From assembly GCA_965644315.1 (NCBI GenBank), contig CBFFRQ010000173.1, positions 1 through 29,288 of the forward strand: a stretch of 29,288 bases of DNA. The letters are read 5' to 3'. Origin of the DNA: Caecitellus pseudoparvulus (Eukaryota; Bigyra: Bicosoecida). The notes beneath the pieces are model-generated. The model was not told the origin of the DNA, did no database searches, and saw only the letters and a program-made list of their open reading frames with translations. A program made the position numbers and the translations under genes. Below are positions 1 through 10,489 of this stretch, one piece after another. How positions within the stretch are numbered: position 1 is the stretch's first letter; each line of letters begins with the position of its first letter.

Positions 1-340
1 TAACCCTAACCCTAACCCTAACCCTAACCCTAACCCTAACCCTAACCCTAACCCTAACCCTAACCCTAACCCTAACCCTAACCCTAACCCTAACCCTAAC
101 CCTAACCCTAACCCTAACCCTAACCCCAACCCTAACCCTAACCCTAACCCTAACCCTAACCCTAACCCTAACCCTAACCCTAACCCTAACCCTAACCCTA
201 ACCCTAACCCTAACCCTAACCCTAACCCTAACCCTAACCCTAACCCTAACCCTAACCCTAACCCTAACCCTAACCCTAACCCTAACCCTAACCCTAACCC
301 TAACCCTAACCCTAACCCTAACCCTAACCCTAACCCTAAC
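1..340. repeat. Terminal telomere array, (CCCTAA)n
   Basis: About 56 tandem hexamers read CCCTAA on this strand, so TTAGGG runs 3'-ward to the left end on the other strand, as expected at a left chromosome terminus. The array is perfect except for one substitution at position 127 (T to C), which makes a CCCCAA/TTGGGG-type unit. The array ends in the phase ...CCCTAAC and passes directly into the 5' leader of a retroelement at 341. This is a true chromosome-end signature rather than an internal satellite, because it starts at base 1 and is almost homogeneous. Confidence 0.97.
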
Positions 341-419
341 TTTCCAAATGTCAAGCTAATCACAAGTTGTGAAGTGCTAACATTGCCTAATCCAGGCGCT
401 CGTGCACCCAAGTGTGGTG
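341..419 (+). repeat. 5' leader repeat of the long element (identical to 8183-8261)
   Basis: These 79 bases match 8183-8261 without a mismatch at a constant offset of 7842. The first difference is at 420/8262. The flanking telomeric sequence ...CCCTAAC joins at exactly the same nucleotide in both copies. Beyond this block the two leaders are still alignable but much more diverged. It probably marks the true 5' end of the element family and may hold an internal promoter or packaging signal, though no specific motif was recognised. Confidence 0.93.
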
Positions 420-561
420 CTGCACAGCGCCAGTGCATGCATCGGGTGCGCGGAGTGAGCAGCAGCGCGATTTCCGCACGCCACGCTCCCCACGCGGTGC
501 GAGTCGCGGCTCCGGCTGGACGCTCGCACCACTGCTTGCCCGAGACCATTGCTTCATCATC

Positions 562-2768
562 ATGTCATCCAAGGCCAGCCGAGTCCTCGGCGTGCTCGCT
601 GCATGGACCAGTGCCTGGAGCAGCGTGGTGTCAGGGCGGCCACGAACAGGCGTGCTGACTGACATGTCACGCCGAGGGGCAGCTCCGGACTTTCCAGCTC
701 GGTGGCATGGACATTGACTGCACGGATGGCCAAGATGCATCATTTTTCGTCCGCAAGTTGGGCTTGGCATCTTCGGAGATGAGCTGGAGGCCGAGTTTCC
801 TGGAGCTGCTCCTGTGATGGTGCGCGCCAATTCCGCGCTGAAACAATCCGCACCAGGGCAGACCATTCTCCTTGTCACGCTGCCGAGTGACGGTGAAGGC
901 CCCGCCATTGCCAAGTCCCTGCGCGTTGCTGCTGCTGTGCGAGAAGACTTCATCATCATGTTGAAGGGGGGCGGCTCTGGTGGGCGTGGTGTACTCCAAC
1001 GCCGCGGCAGTTCACGTCAGAGCGCGCCAGGGTCAGCGTGATCGCCCCTCCCTCTGTAGTGAAGGTTGCTCTTCAGATCTCTGAGGCAGCAACCAACATT
1101 GCCTGTGAGAGTGGGGATGTGTCCAAGATCTTGAAGCTTGGTCCATGCCCACGTCACCGCCTTGCTCACTCCATCGCCAAGCGTGCTCCAAAGCCTGTCG
1201 GACACTCCCGTCTCTCCAGAAGATGAGCGCCTCTGTCGACAAGCTGCCAAGCCACACTGCCCAGCCAAAGCCCCTGCTGAAGAAAGGCGGTCCCAAGAAG
1301 AAGGAAGACACGGAGGGGCAAACGCAAGCCATCTGACAAAAAAAGAGCTCTCCTCCTCGGCGCTTTGCTGAACTGTTCAAGGAGGGCGTCGTGACTACTT
1401 CGCCCCACAGCGCCCCCTCCCCTCCATCTGCACCCGCCGAGTCGCCACGTCCAGGCCAAGCTGCTCCTTCCCCTGAACATGTCCCTCTTCCGTCCACCAG
1501 AGTCAAGCGCCCGACCTTCAGCAGATGGGACTCGCCCAGCCCACGCAAGGGACCTCTCCTCCCGTGTCCCCGACAGCTGCTGCGGCACTATCGGGCGGCG
1601 GGGCACAGCCACCTCTTTGCAAGCTCCCGCAAACACGGCACCCACTACGCTGCTAAAACTTGCTGACTGCGGTCAGCCGACCAGCACGGCTTGGACAGGC
1701 AAACCTTGACTTGGGTTCCCCCTTGCAGCAACTCCTCGCCTCTGCGCACGCGTTCCGCAACAAGGACCAACGACACTGTGTCCAGGCCTGCTTTGAAACA
1801 GCAGCAGGAGAGCCACTCCTTCAATGACGTGGATGACCTTGTCCTTCTTCAACACGCAGCCACCATCCAAGCGGCGCAGACATCCTTCTGTGCTGTGGCA
1901 GAAGAAGAGCAAGCGCGCGTCACCCTGGCACACCAGACTCGGAGGTCCATGCTGTCTGTGGAACAGAACCTTCCATGCCGACCACCGAGCAAGACAAGCT
2001 TGACCTCTTTCAATCGTTCCTGTACCGACATGCGCCTGATGATGCAGCGCACTCACCAGTGCCTGTCCACCTGTGCTCCTCCCTGGTCTTCATCCTCTTG
2101 CTCACGCGTATCAACGAGGGCCGATCGGGAGCTTGAAGGCGGCACAGTGTCTGGACACTGCCTGGTCGATGTCAAGGCAGAGAAAGAGATGGCACCTCCG
2201 AGGCAAAAAGTCTTTTTTTTTGCTGGGGTGTACTTCTGCGTTTGCTCTCAGCTTGGTTGACACCGGAGGTGGTCTCCCACCTTCAGCTCATTGTCGTCAA
2301 CGCTGAGAAGTCCACACTTGTACTGTGGAACCCTGTCGAACCCTTCAAGAGCACCAACATTCCAATCGACGACCGCCTGAACACCATCGACTCGATGGGC
2401 ATTGAGTCTGTGTACCGTGTCTCATCCCTCCCCGCTGAGTGGCAAGCCGATTCCCTTCAAAGACAGAGTGCGGCTGGCCATGCTGTCCCTCAGGTCTGAC
2501 TTTCCCCACTCCCGTTCGTAGCTGAGGACGAGACTGCCCGCTCCAAAAGACTCTCATCACTGGCAAGACAACACGGGTGTACCTCCCTGTAGGCCGCACC
2601 ACGCGCCAACAAGCAGCTGCCGATGAGAGAGAGCCGAAGACGGTTGACCCCATACTGTCACTCATCCCAGCATCTGTACAAGTCGCCGACCAGATCAGTA
2701 GCGATGCACCCCATGCCCCTGTCGGCCGCGGGAAGACACATGACACTCGCACTTGCTGCTTGGAGTAA
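562..2768 (+). pseudogene. ORF1 (gag-like) remnant of the long LINE
   Basis: The start at 562 gives MSSKASRVLGVL, which aligns with MNAQVDQVLGVL at the ORF1 start of the second element. Both are followed by a shared RTGV-TDM-RRGAA block. Further matching blocks are scattered over all three forward frames: ILLVTL near 870, ISEAATNIACESGDV near 1075, QLLASAHAFRNK and VQACFETAAGE near 1725-1800, HLQLIVV and LVLWNP near 2280-2335, and TRQQAA near 2605. The frame must change at least four times, so no full-length protein can be made. The last block ends at a TAA at 2766-2768, a similar distance after TRQQAA as in the second element. No RRM or zinc knuckle was recognised. The gag-like role is inferred from position. 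Confidence 0.75.
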
Positions 2769-2769
2769 T

Positions 2770-5700
2770 TGCGCACGGCTCCTGCGGCCGGTGTGTCCAC
2801 GATCGTCGTCGCCTGTCGGCCAGTCTGTGGTGCAGTGCGTCGTCCATGTTGGCACTCTGTGTCGCAGAGCCTGGGGTGCACGGCCTGCTCGACACGGAAG
2901 TCACGGGCCTTGAATGCTTCTCCGCGCCCAAGCCACGCCTGATCGGCCTGTCGGGCGGAGTGAGGTTGCCTTGCTGCTTGACTCGAAGACTCCAATGGCT
3001 CAGTGATCCCGGGCCTCGACGTTGATGGTCGCTGCGCAATTGCTTGCATCGGATCCCTGCAAGCCCACAACCCATCGCCATCATAGCCACGTACGTACCC
3101 AACTGGCACTCTTGGCAGCGAAAAGAAGCCAGTCGCTGATCCGGACACGAAGCTCCCGTACCGGCAAGAGGCTTGGCGGCAGCTTGAGTCTGCTGTTCAA
3201 CAGCGCCCGCCCTCGCCCACATGATTACTGTCATCATGGGTGACTCGAACACTCATCCAGGTGACGAAGGGGTAGGCACGTGGGGAGCAGATCACTGGGA
3301 GAAATCCGGACCGGCATTCCCGAGCCCACTGAAGACATCCTGCAGATGCAGCTCCTCTGCGAGCAAGGCCCACACTGATCCCAGCCGGACTTGGTGGCCT
3401 GCCAACGCACAGGTATGGTCGGGCTCTGGACCAGCATCCTGATGACTGAGGACCTCCACAGCATGTTGAGCAGACCACTGCACATCACAACAACGTTCTT
3501 CCAGCGGGACGAAAAAGAGTGCCGCCTGGACTAGCTCCTCAGTGACCATCATCTTGTTGCAGCAGAAGTCCGAGTGAAGCCCGCCAAGCGAGTGTGGAGG
3601 CATCATCCAAGAGCCCCCATGTACGAGGCGGTGCCACCCTGGCGGACCTCAGCGACAGAGGCTGGGCTGGCAGCGCAAGCGATGCTTCGAGGATCCCTCA
3701 GCTCGCGTGGCCACCGCGCTCCAGACAGGGCAGCGCCGCCCCGAGCCTATCCTTTTCTCAACGGTGCTATCGAAGCCGCCGGCTATGGACACACATCGCA
3801 AGGCCAAGACCCCACGTGACCCTCTGCCCCAGCTGAAGATGGACATCAAGGCGGCCAGCGGGCTCCAGAAGTCCATGACTGCACGCGCGTCCAAGCTGCG
3901 GAAGACCATTGCCAAGCTGCACCGGAAGCCTGCCAGCTTGGCCGCCCGCGGTCGGCGTCCTCAGCCGGGGCCAGCGCCCGTGCCATCCGAGAGGGAATCT
4001 CCATGGCCACTGAAGAGCGGCTACACGCCACGCTTCAATGCCGCAAGGATGTGCAATGCGGAAGTGCACGAGGCTTGTGAAGAAGAAGCGACATGTCACT
4101 CTGCCCAGGATCCGAGCACGCTTGGGGAAACTCGCTGTCACGGATCCCTTCACCGCCCACCAACACATCAGCCGCCTGTCAGGTCGGGGTCGTCGAGCCC
4201 GTCGAGCTCCCATCAGGTCCGTGAAGTCCATGCAGGGAGCAGCTTCATCCCCTCCCCTTGATCTGCAGTGAAGGAGGAGGTTGCCAAGCAGATGTCTGGC
4301 ATCCTGCGTCCACAACAAGCCCAGGCCAACATCGCTGGAAGTACGGGCTGGCAAGGTTCCTTCCCTCAGCCCAAGAGTCCTTCACCCCGCCAGTGACATG
4401 GCTTCCCTCCAAGAAGCAAGTCAAAGTCCTCCACTGGGATCACTCAGCTTGCATCGACACCCAGGCTCTGGCAAGTTCCAATCAGAGCATCACTGGGAGT
4501 ATGCCGGGCCAGGCTTCCAAGACATCTACTCCCAAGCCGTCATCCAAGCGTTGCAACACTTGGCACCTGCCCGCCAGACTACCATGCAGGCATTGGGTCA
4601 CTCATCCCCAAGAAGACGAGTGAAGCCGGGCGCGCGCCTCGCACATACCGCTTGATTGTATGCCGCCCCCTCCTGCAGCTCTTCTTCTCAGTGGCCGCTG
4701 CATGCCTGGAGTCCTGGATGCAAACATGGGCAGCTCGAAGCGAGCAGGCTGGCTTCACTGGACACCGCAACACGCATGAGCACATCTTGGCTCTCCAAGG
4801 AGGTGATCGGAGGCCACCTGCGACAGTCAACAGCGCCAGTGCAAGTCCTGGTACTCTTCGTGGACTTCCGGGGGAGCATTCGACTCTGCTGAGCCACGCA
4901 GCCATCACAGAGATCGCCTGAGGCTGCCTCCCTCCCTGCGCTCACTCCTGGCCGTCATCCAAGGAGTACATGTTCCGAGGCGACGGTCGTGCCAGTCAAC
5001 ACGCGCCATGGTCTTTGTCGCCCCTTCCTGCGCATCGCTTAAATGGTGTCCCCGCTGGAGGAGCTCTGTCCCCCCTCCTCTTGCTGGGTTGCGATAGATG
5101 TGCTGGTCGCAAGAGGCTCCACGAGATGCCCCTCCAAGGCATCCAGGGAGTGGGCATCCCAACACCAGCAGGCCATGTCACCCACACCCTGTATGCAGAC
5201 GACCACGGCTCGCATCGGCAATCTTGCCCGCCACGGCCTGGCACTGAATCTTCGTAGAGGTGAAGGCCATCGCTGCCCGGGTTGGCCTTGCCATCAACCC
5301 GTCGAAGGTCCGGGGTCATGATCCCCGCCAACTCCGTGCGAGAGGCAGCCGGACACCAGTCAGGTGAAAGGAAGAAGCTGGTGGGAAGCGCTCGGCTGCC
5401 CTCAAAGCGGGCAGCATGCTGAAGGTTGCTGCAGTCCATCCAACGGGTGGCGAGTACGCCTACCTACTTGGGTGTGCCGATGTCCGAACATCCTGCCAAG
5501 ACCCGTGCACTTACCCTGCAACAAGCTGGGCTTGCTTGCATCCAGGCCGGGTTCACTGCGGGCGCTGCTGCTCAGTGCCACCTGGCTCGATGCGCAGCAG
5601 CGGCACCTGGTTGGGTATGCCACTGTCACGTCAGCCGCCGACCATTGCTGTCCACCCAAGCCAACAGTTCCCTGCTTCCGCTGCGCTGACGTTGACCGCG

Positions 5701-7331
5701 GCGCTCGCCCTCGCCTTGGACGGGACCCAAGTCGGCCTCGCAGAGTGCACTCATGCGCCCCCACAGCTACGCCAAGCTGGCTCTATGCGGTCCTCGCCTG
5801 CCCACATCCGCTCCACGCAACTGCGGACTGGGATGTTTGTCAAGGCTCTCCGGATGCTGCACTCGGACACCCCTCTTGCCCGAGCTCTGTGCCTGACCAT
5901 CCACGCAGGCCCTTGACCTTATGCCTGCTTCGATGTCGACGACCGCCATCGTCGACACCATTGCTGATGGAGGTCGACTCCGGGGCTGCCAGTGTCCCTG
6001 CTCCGTGGGCACTGCATGCCCTCTTGGACCTCTGGCTTCATGGGCTGCATGCCAGACCTTGCACAGCTTCGGCTTGCATGTGCACCTGGCTCTGAGCATG
6101 CTGCCACAGCCCTTGCCCAAGTCCTTGCCGGACTTGCGACCACCCCGGGCCTCCACAGGTCTGCGGTGGTTGGGGTGGCCGCCAGCGAGACGTCGTCCAT
6201 GGCCGAACCCCCGGCCTTCTGCGGCAGACACCCCCTGGGCCCTGCGTCGCCAAGTCCTCGTCGTGCATCTTCATGTAGCCCCGGCAGTGCCAGGTGCAGC
6301 TGCCCACTACACTCACCGACAGCCGAGATCCCCCAAGTGCAGAAGCTCCAGGCCGCATCGATCTCTGGGCCTGGTGCGCAGCACTTCGTGTGGCTACATC
6401 CACTACTGCCACACGGGGTGAACCCCCTCTTCTGGGTCTGTCCTGATGACAGGCCCACCAGAGTGATGGTCCATCACTTCCAGACCTTACAGCTTCTTCA
6501 TGGGGGGGACAGTGCCACTCTGTACGGTAGCTGTCCGATTTGCGGGACTCAACACCGACACGTACAGCTGCACGTGCACATCCTGCTGCACTGCACCCAC
6601 CACGAACTCACCATGGCACGCCAGCACACGATGACCAAGTTCAGAGAGCCGGCCCAGCAGGTCAGCTGTGCCCGAGTGCCGCGGGCCAAGTGCAGTGCCT
6701 GCCCATCCCCCTGGTTCTAGCCACGCCCCTCCTTCGTGCCCCCGACCCAGAGCCGCGAAGCCTGCGGGACCCCGAGGTCCTCCACAGGCTCCTGCTCTGC
6801 GGGCAGTGGGAGCCTCACCGGTGGGGGCTGGCCGACGAAGAGCAGCTTGTCTCTATGAAAGAGGCGGCTGTCCCCTTCCCACCCCCACCTCGTCCACCGT
6901 TGCTGGGTCCTTGCCGTGTCCGTGCCCCAGCTGTATGGCAGAGCATCCTGCGCAGCGCGGTCGAGTTCACAGCAAAGGCGTGGCGGGTCACAGTCACTTA
7001 CATAGCTGCGTATGACCGATGCCCACCACCTTTGCTGTCCAGAGGCATGCTGAGTACCTGGTGGGCAGTACATGGGCGCAGGGCGCCGCTGCTGCAACCG
7101 CACGGCAGCCAGTGCGGTCAAGCGGCCACGCGGCACACGCGCAGGCCCCGCACTCGCCGCAGGGCACGCACCTTTTTCCCCTGGCCAAGGCTGGCCAAGT
7201 GCCGTCCACGGAGGGCAAGGTCCAGAGGGACTGCCAGGCAGCACCCCATGGGGCCTCAGCCAGCCCATGCAGACACTGATGGTGAGGGGGAAGGGCCCGA
7301 TGGTTCCTGTGAAGAGAGCGAGGGGGAGTAA
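2770..7331 (+). pseudogene. ORF2 (endonuclease and reverse transcriptase) remnant of the long LINE
   Basis: In intact LINEs this polyprotein nicks DNA and reverse-transcribes element RNA. An endonuclease-like strand, VIMGDSNTHPG, lies at about 3229-3261. A YVPTG block before it fits the exonuclease-endonuclease-phosphatase fold. RT motifs follow from 4601 to about 5313. A C-x2-C-x11-H-x4-C cluster starts at 6532 (CPICGTQH...), a common feature of LINE ORF2 C-termini. The last 264 codons, from 6540, are open and end at TAA 7329-7331. They include a basic arginine-rich stretch and an acidic tail. Motifs occur in all three frames and internal stops are present, so it is inactive as written. No RNase H domain was recognised. 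Confidence 0.8.
4601..5313 (+). pseudogene. Reverse transcriptase domain of the ORF2 remnant
   Basis: The order of motifs is diagnostic for non-LTR reverse transcriptase. LIPKK is at 4601. A YRLI and long helix follow, then EQAGF with DHI-like HEHILAL up to about 4797. Motif A is FVDFR at 4857-4871, GVPAGGALSPLLL starts at 5045, and the catalytic motif C box LYADD is at 5189-5203. A GLAINPSK segment starts near 5281. LIPKK, SPLLL and YADD share one frame, whereas FVDFR and GLAINPSK are each in another frame. At least three frameshifts therefore interrupt the domain. The aspartates of motifs A and C are all still encoded, so the decay may be fairly recent. Confidence 0.85.
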
Positions 7332-8171
7332 GGCGGAACGCAGGCGTGCGAGGCGGGGAGTGGAACAGCCACGCTTGTGGCCGGGTCCACCCTCCCCGAG
7401 TGTCCTGACGTGGTGAACTCTGTGTGAAGCTGTGGTGATAACCACGGCAGCCCGAAGCAGATGCCCAAGACCTTACCTTTTACTTGCTACATAGCCTGCA
7501 GCGAGTAGCGGTGGAGTGAGCAGGAGCGTGCGTCGGTGCCGCGGCGCGTGTGCAGCCGCAGTGCTGCACGGCCACCGCAGCCCGGATGGCGGCTGACAGA
7601 TGAAGCAAGCTCACTCACCACGAAACCAGGGCGTGACAGGCCGAAGAGATCCCTTTTCCTTTCTGTATCCCCCTCGACGTGCGCGCGATGCGCTCTGGTG
7701 GCGCGGGCGCGTGTGTGCGCACGGGTGCTGGTGTGCCGATCGAATTCCCGCACCGCGCACCCGGCCGAGTTCCCGCGCAGAGGGCGGCTGCACACACCTC
7801 ACAGAAGGGGCGCAGAGAGGCCTATGAGGGCCACAGAGGAGGTGGGTGAAGTGAACCTGGGTGCATGATCTGTTGTCAAGACTGCGCGGATGCCTGGGTG
7901 TGCTCTGGTGTGCCCCAGGTGTCTGGCGCTGGCGGGAGCAAGGGATGAAGTGTAGCGGAGGAGGGCCAAGATGATGAATTGGAGCGGGCAGGGACCTGCC
8001 CTAGCAAGTGGCGGCAGATATAACGGGTGCAAGCCTGTGTTTGTTGCGAATCCGCGCCAAGCGGTAGCCGCTGTGGCGTCCTACATGTGCAGAGGTGCAT
8101 TGTGGGGCGCCCGTGTGACGCTCAAGCTGTACGGTGCCAAGCTGTGCCGAGGTGAAATGCATTGTGAGTTG
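7332..8171 (+). other. 3' untranslated region of the long LINE
   Basis: No convincing coding sequence is seen after the ORF2 stop. The final part is weakly alignable with the 3' end of the second element: a TATAACGG-like block near 8016 corresponds to TATACAACGG near 10939. The last bases, AATGCATTGTGAGTTG then CTAACCCTAAC, parallel AATGCATTGAGTAG then CTAACCCTAA in the other copy. There is no poly(A) tail, so the telomere-like tail appears to replace it. Confidence 0.65.
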
Positions 8172-8182
8172 CTAACCCTAAC
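8172..8182. repeat. Interstitial telomere remnant between the two LINEs
   Basis: The bases CTAACCCTAAC form just under two telomere units. They separate the 3' end of the long element from the 5' leader of the next. They may be a leftover of a former telomere, or may be encoded at the 3' end of the element RNA. Both would place the same sequence here. Confidence 0.85.
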
Positions 8183-8261
8183 TTTCCAAATGTCAAGCTA
8201 ATCACAAGTTGTGAAGTGCTAACATTGCCTAATCCAGGCGCTCGTGCACCCAAGTGTGGTG
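8183..8261 (+). repeat. 5' leader repeat of the short element (identical to 341-419)
   Basis: This is the second copy of the 79-base block. It joins telomeric CCCTAAC at its left in the same phase. The untranslated leader then continues to the ORF1 start at 8406. Confidence 0.93.
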
Positions 8262-8405
8262 TTGCACAGTGCTTGCTGGTTGGGTGGTGCGCACCGGGGC
8301 GGGGTAGTGCGAATTCCGCACACCATCGCACCGTGGCTCCCAGTTTGCGCCCTCGGTCGGGGCATGCACCTGGGATCGACATCAAAAGCATCATTGACAA
8401 GCATC

Positions 8406-10489
8406 ATGAACGCCCAAGTGGATCAAGTCCTGGGGGTCCTCTTCGTGGAGGGGTGCCTGAAGCGCAAGCAAGTGCTCGGCCCCAGAACAGGTGTCTTCAC
8501 TGACATGCCACGTCGGGGTGCCGCACGCACCTTCGAGCTTGGAGGACCCCTGCCCAAGACTGATCATGATAGTTCATCTTCGGCACGGGACATGTGGCTC
8601 GAGGTCTATGGGGAAGCCGCCGAACGGCTGATCCCAGGGCTGAGTGCGGAATTCGGCAACGCCAATGCGGCCCTGCGCCAGGGACCCACCGGATCGCCAA
8701 CCATCCTCGTCACGCTCGGAAGTGAGGGTGATTCACCAACAGTGGCACGTCAACTTCGCATTCTTGCTGCTCAAGAGGACGACTTCGCCATTCGAGTCGG
8801 CCAAGGTGGGTTCGTCGCCGTGGCCTACACCAACACCAAGCAGTTCGCATCGGCGAAGGCGAAAGTGAAGGTGAAGGCCCACCCCACCGCCATCCAAGTG
8901 GCCCACCAAGTGACCAAGGAAGCAACCGAAATCGCCTGCCAGTCAGGTGATGTTGCCAAGGTCATGTGCCTCGTTAGGTCCCACTTCGACCATGGCCCCG
9001 TGCCAGCCCAAGCCGTCCGTCCCAGTGTCAGACAATCCGTCCCCTCCGAGGGTGATGCACCTGTCGACACCAAGACACCATCGACCTGGACTGACACTCA
9101 GCTCGACAAGGCACCGAAGAAGAAGAAGACCCGTCGAGGCAAGCGAGGAAAGGGCAAGTCAGCCGGACGATCCCTCACCTTCGAGGACGTCTTCATCAAG
9201 AACGTCCGGCCACCTGCACCTCGACCAACCTCACCACCTGCCACCCAAGGCTCACCCAAAGATACCGTCACCACCCCTGTGGTGCATGCCATGTTGCCTT
9301 CATCAAGGGTGCAGCGGGGCGTCGACCGCAAGTGGCCGTCCCCCACCCCGTCGGGCGAGGCAAGCCCCGAGGTGCACCGGTATCGGCCGTCTGCAGCAGC
9401 AGCATGGGAGGTGATCACAAGGGTGGTGCCTCTTCATGACAGTGTGCGGACACCCGAGCACCTGGCCGAGTACCCCATCAAGCCTGGCCCTCTGGCCGAC
9501 CTGCTGTCATCGACCCACGTGTACTCTAACGTGGGGGGCGGGCCTGTGTCCAGGCCTGTCTCGAGACGGCAGCAGGGGAGAGGGTCTTCGAGGCTGGGGA
9601 CCTCCTCCTACTCCAGCATGCAGCCACCATCAACGCTGCCCAGCTTGCCTTCAAGCACATGGTCAGGCAGCTGGAGGGGGTGGTCAGTGACTCGTCCAGC
9701 TCGGACATCATGGACGTCGGCCAGAAGCCACCCTCCCCCTTCCGCTCAGACGGGCAACGGGTGGCCGTCTTCCGCAACATGCTGCACCAGCACTCGCCGG
9801 ATGACACCTTCCTGGCCCCAGGTACACCACCAGTCCTGCTTCCCGGCCTGCACCTGCTCATCGACCGCATCAACCAAGGGTACCGTGCCCCAGCCGGGCA
9901 TGATGACCTTGGCCAGGCCGGCGTCGACCCCAGCCAGGTTGATGAAGAGGGTGACCAAGAGGGGCACCTCGACGGAGTGCTGTATGCCTTCGCACTTCGA
10001 GAGGTGTGGACCGACAACACGGCCCATCTGCAGCTCATCCTCGTCGACCATGATCGAGGCAAGCTGGTGCTGTGGAACCCCGACATCCCTGACCTCCATG
10101 ACGAGCTGCCCCTGCACAAGTGCATGACCCGGCTGGCAGCCGAAGGCATCAACGTCTTGTACCGGATCTGGACCACACCCGAGGCGGGCAGTCCAGCACC
10201 CTTCCGGGACAGGCTTCGAGGGGCACTCCAGTCTCTCCGAGATGACTTCCCCCCCCTGCCTCACAAGGCCACCGACGGCACCGTGCACCCCCAGACCCTC
10301 ATCGCTGGCAAGGGCACAAGGGTGGCCATGCCTCATGGGCGGATGACCCGACAGCAGGCCGCCACCCTGGAGGCTGAGGTCAAGGACCCCCTCAAGCGGC
10401 TGGTGCCTGAAGACGGCGAGGGTCGCCTGCCCAAGGTCAAGGATGTGCCCCACATCTCGATCGGGCAGATGGGTGGACGCCTGATGTAA
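8406..10489 (+). CDS. ORF1 (gag-like) protein of the short element, one frameshift
   Basis: The start at ATG 8406 is chosen because MNAQVDQVLGVL aligns with the ORF1 start of the long copy. Reading stays in one frame to the G6 run at 9533-9538. Homology then continues one frame over (VQACLETAAGE, LLLLQHAATINAAQ) to TAA 10487-10489, for about 694 residues in total. A strongly basic, nuclear-localisation-like stretch (KKKKTRRGKRGKGK) lies near residues 239-252. A proline/serine-rich linker follows, then a conserved C-terminal part with HLQLILVDHDRGKLVLWNP and MTRQQAA. No known nucleic-acid-binding domain was recognised. The RNA-binding role is inferred from position. The long copy keeps one frame across the break point, so a one-base loss or sequencing error is likely. 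Confidence 0.72.

Larger units (their letters stand above)
341..8171 (+). mobile_element. Telomere-associated non-LTR (LINE) retrotransposon, long copy, decayed
   Basis: The element lies between the terminal telomere and a short interstitial telomere remnant. Its 5' leader is identical for 79 bases to that of the next element. It then shows ORF1 remnants (562-2768), ORF2 remnants with endonuclease-like, reverse transcriptase and C-terminal cysteine/histidine motifs (about 2770-7331), and a 3' untranslated tail. No long terminal repeats are seen. The 3' end faces the centromere and the 5' end faces the telomere. Frame changes are frequent in both ORFs, so the copy looks dead. The 5' end appears complete, unlike most LINE copies. 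LINE identity rests on the RT motifs. Clade assignment is not possible by eye. Confidence 0.85.

Noticed and set aside
387-959. Minus-strand 190-codon ORF over the long element's ORF1
   Set aside because: The plus strand carries the homology to the second element. The minus reading is a GC-driven shadow.
9533-9539. Programmed -1 ribosomal frameshift site in ORF1
   Set aside because: The heptamer has the right form, but the related element reads through the same place in one frame with one extra base. A simple indel explains it better.
9539-10127. Continuation of the 8244 frame of ORF1 to 10127
   Set aside because: After the G6 run this frame turns serine/threonine/proline-rich and loses all similarity to the long copy. 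The homologous protein continues in the neighbouring frame, so the rest is a shadow.
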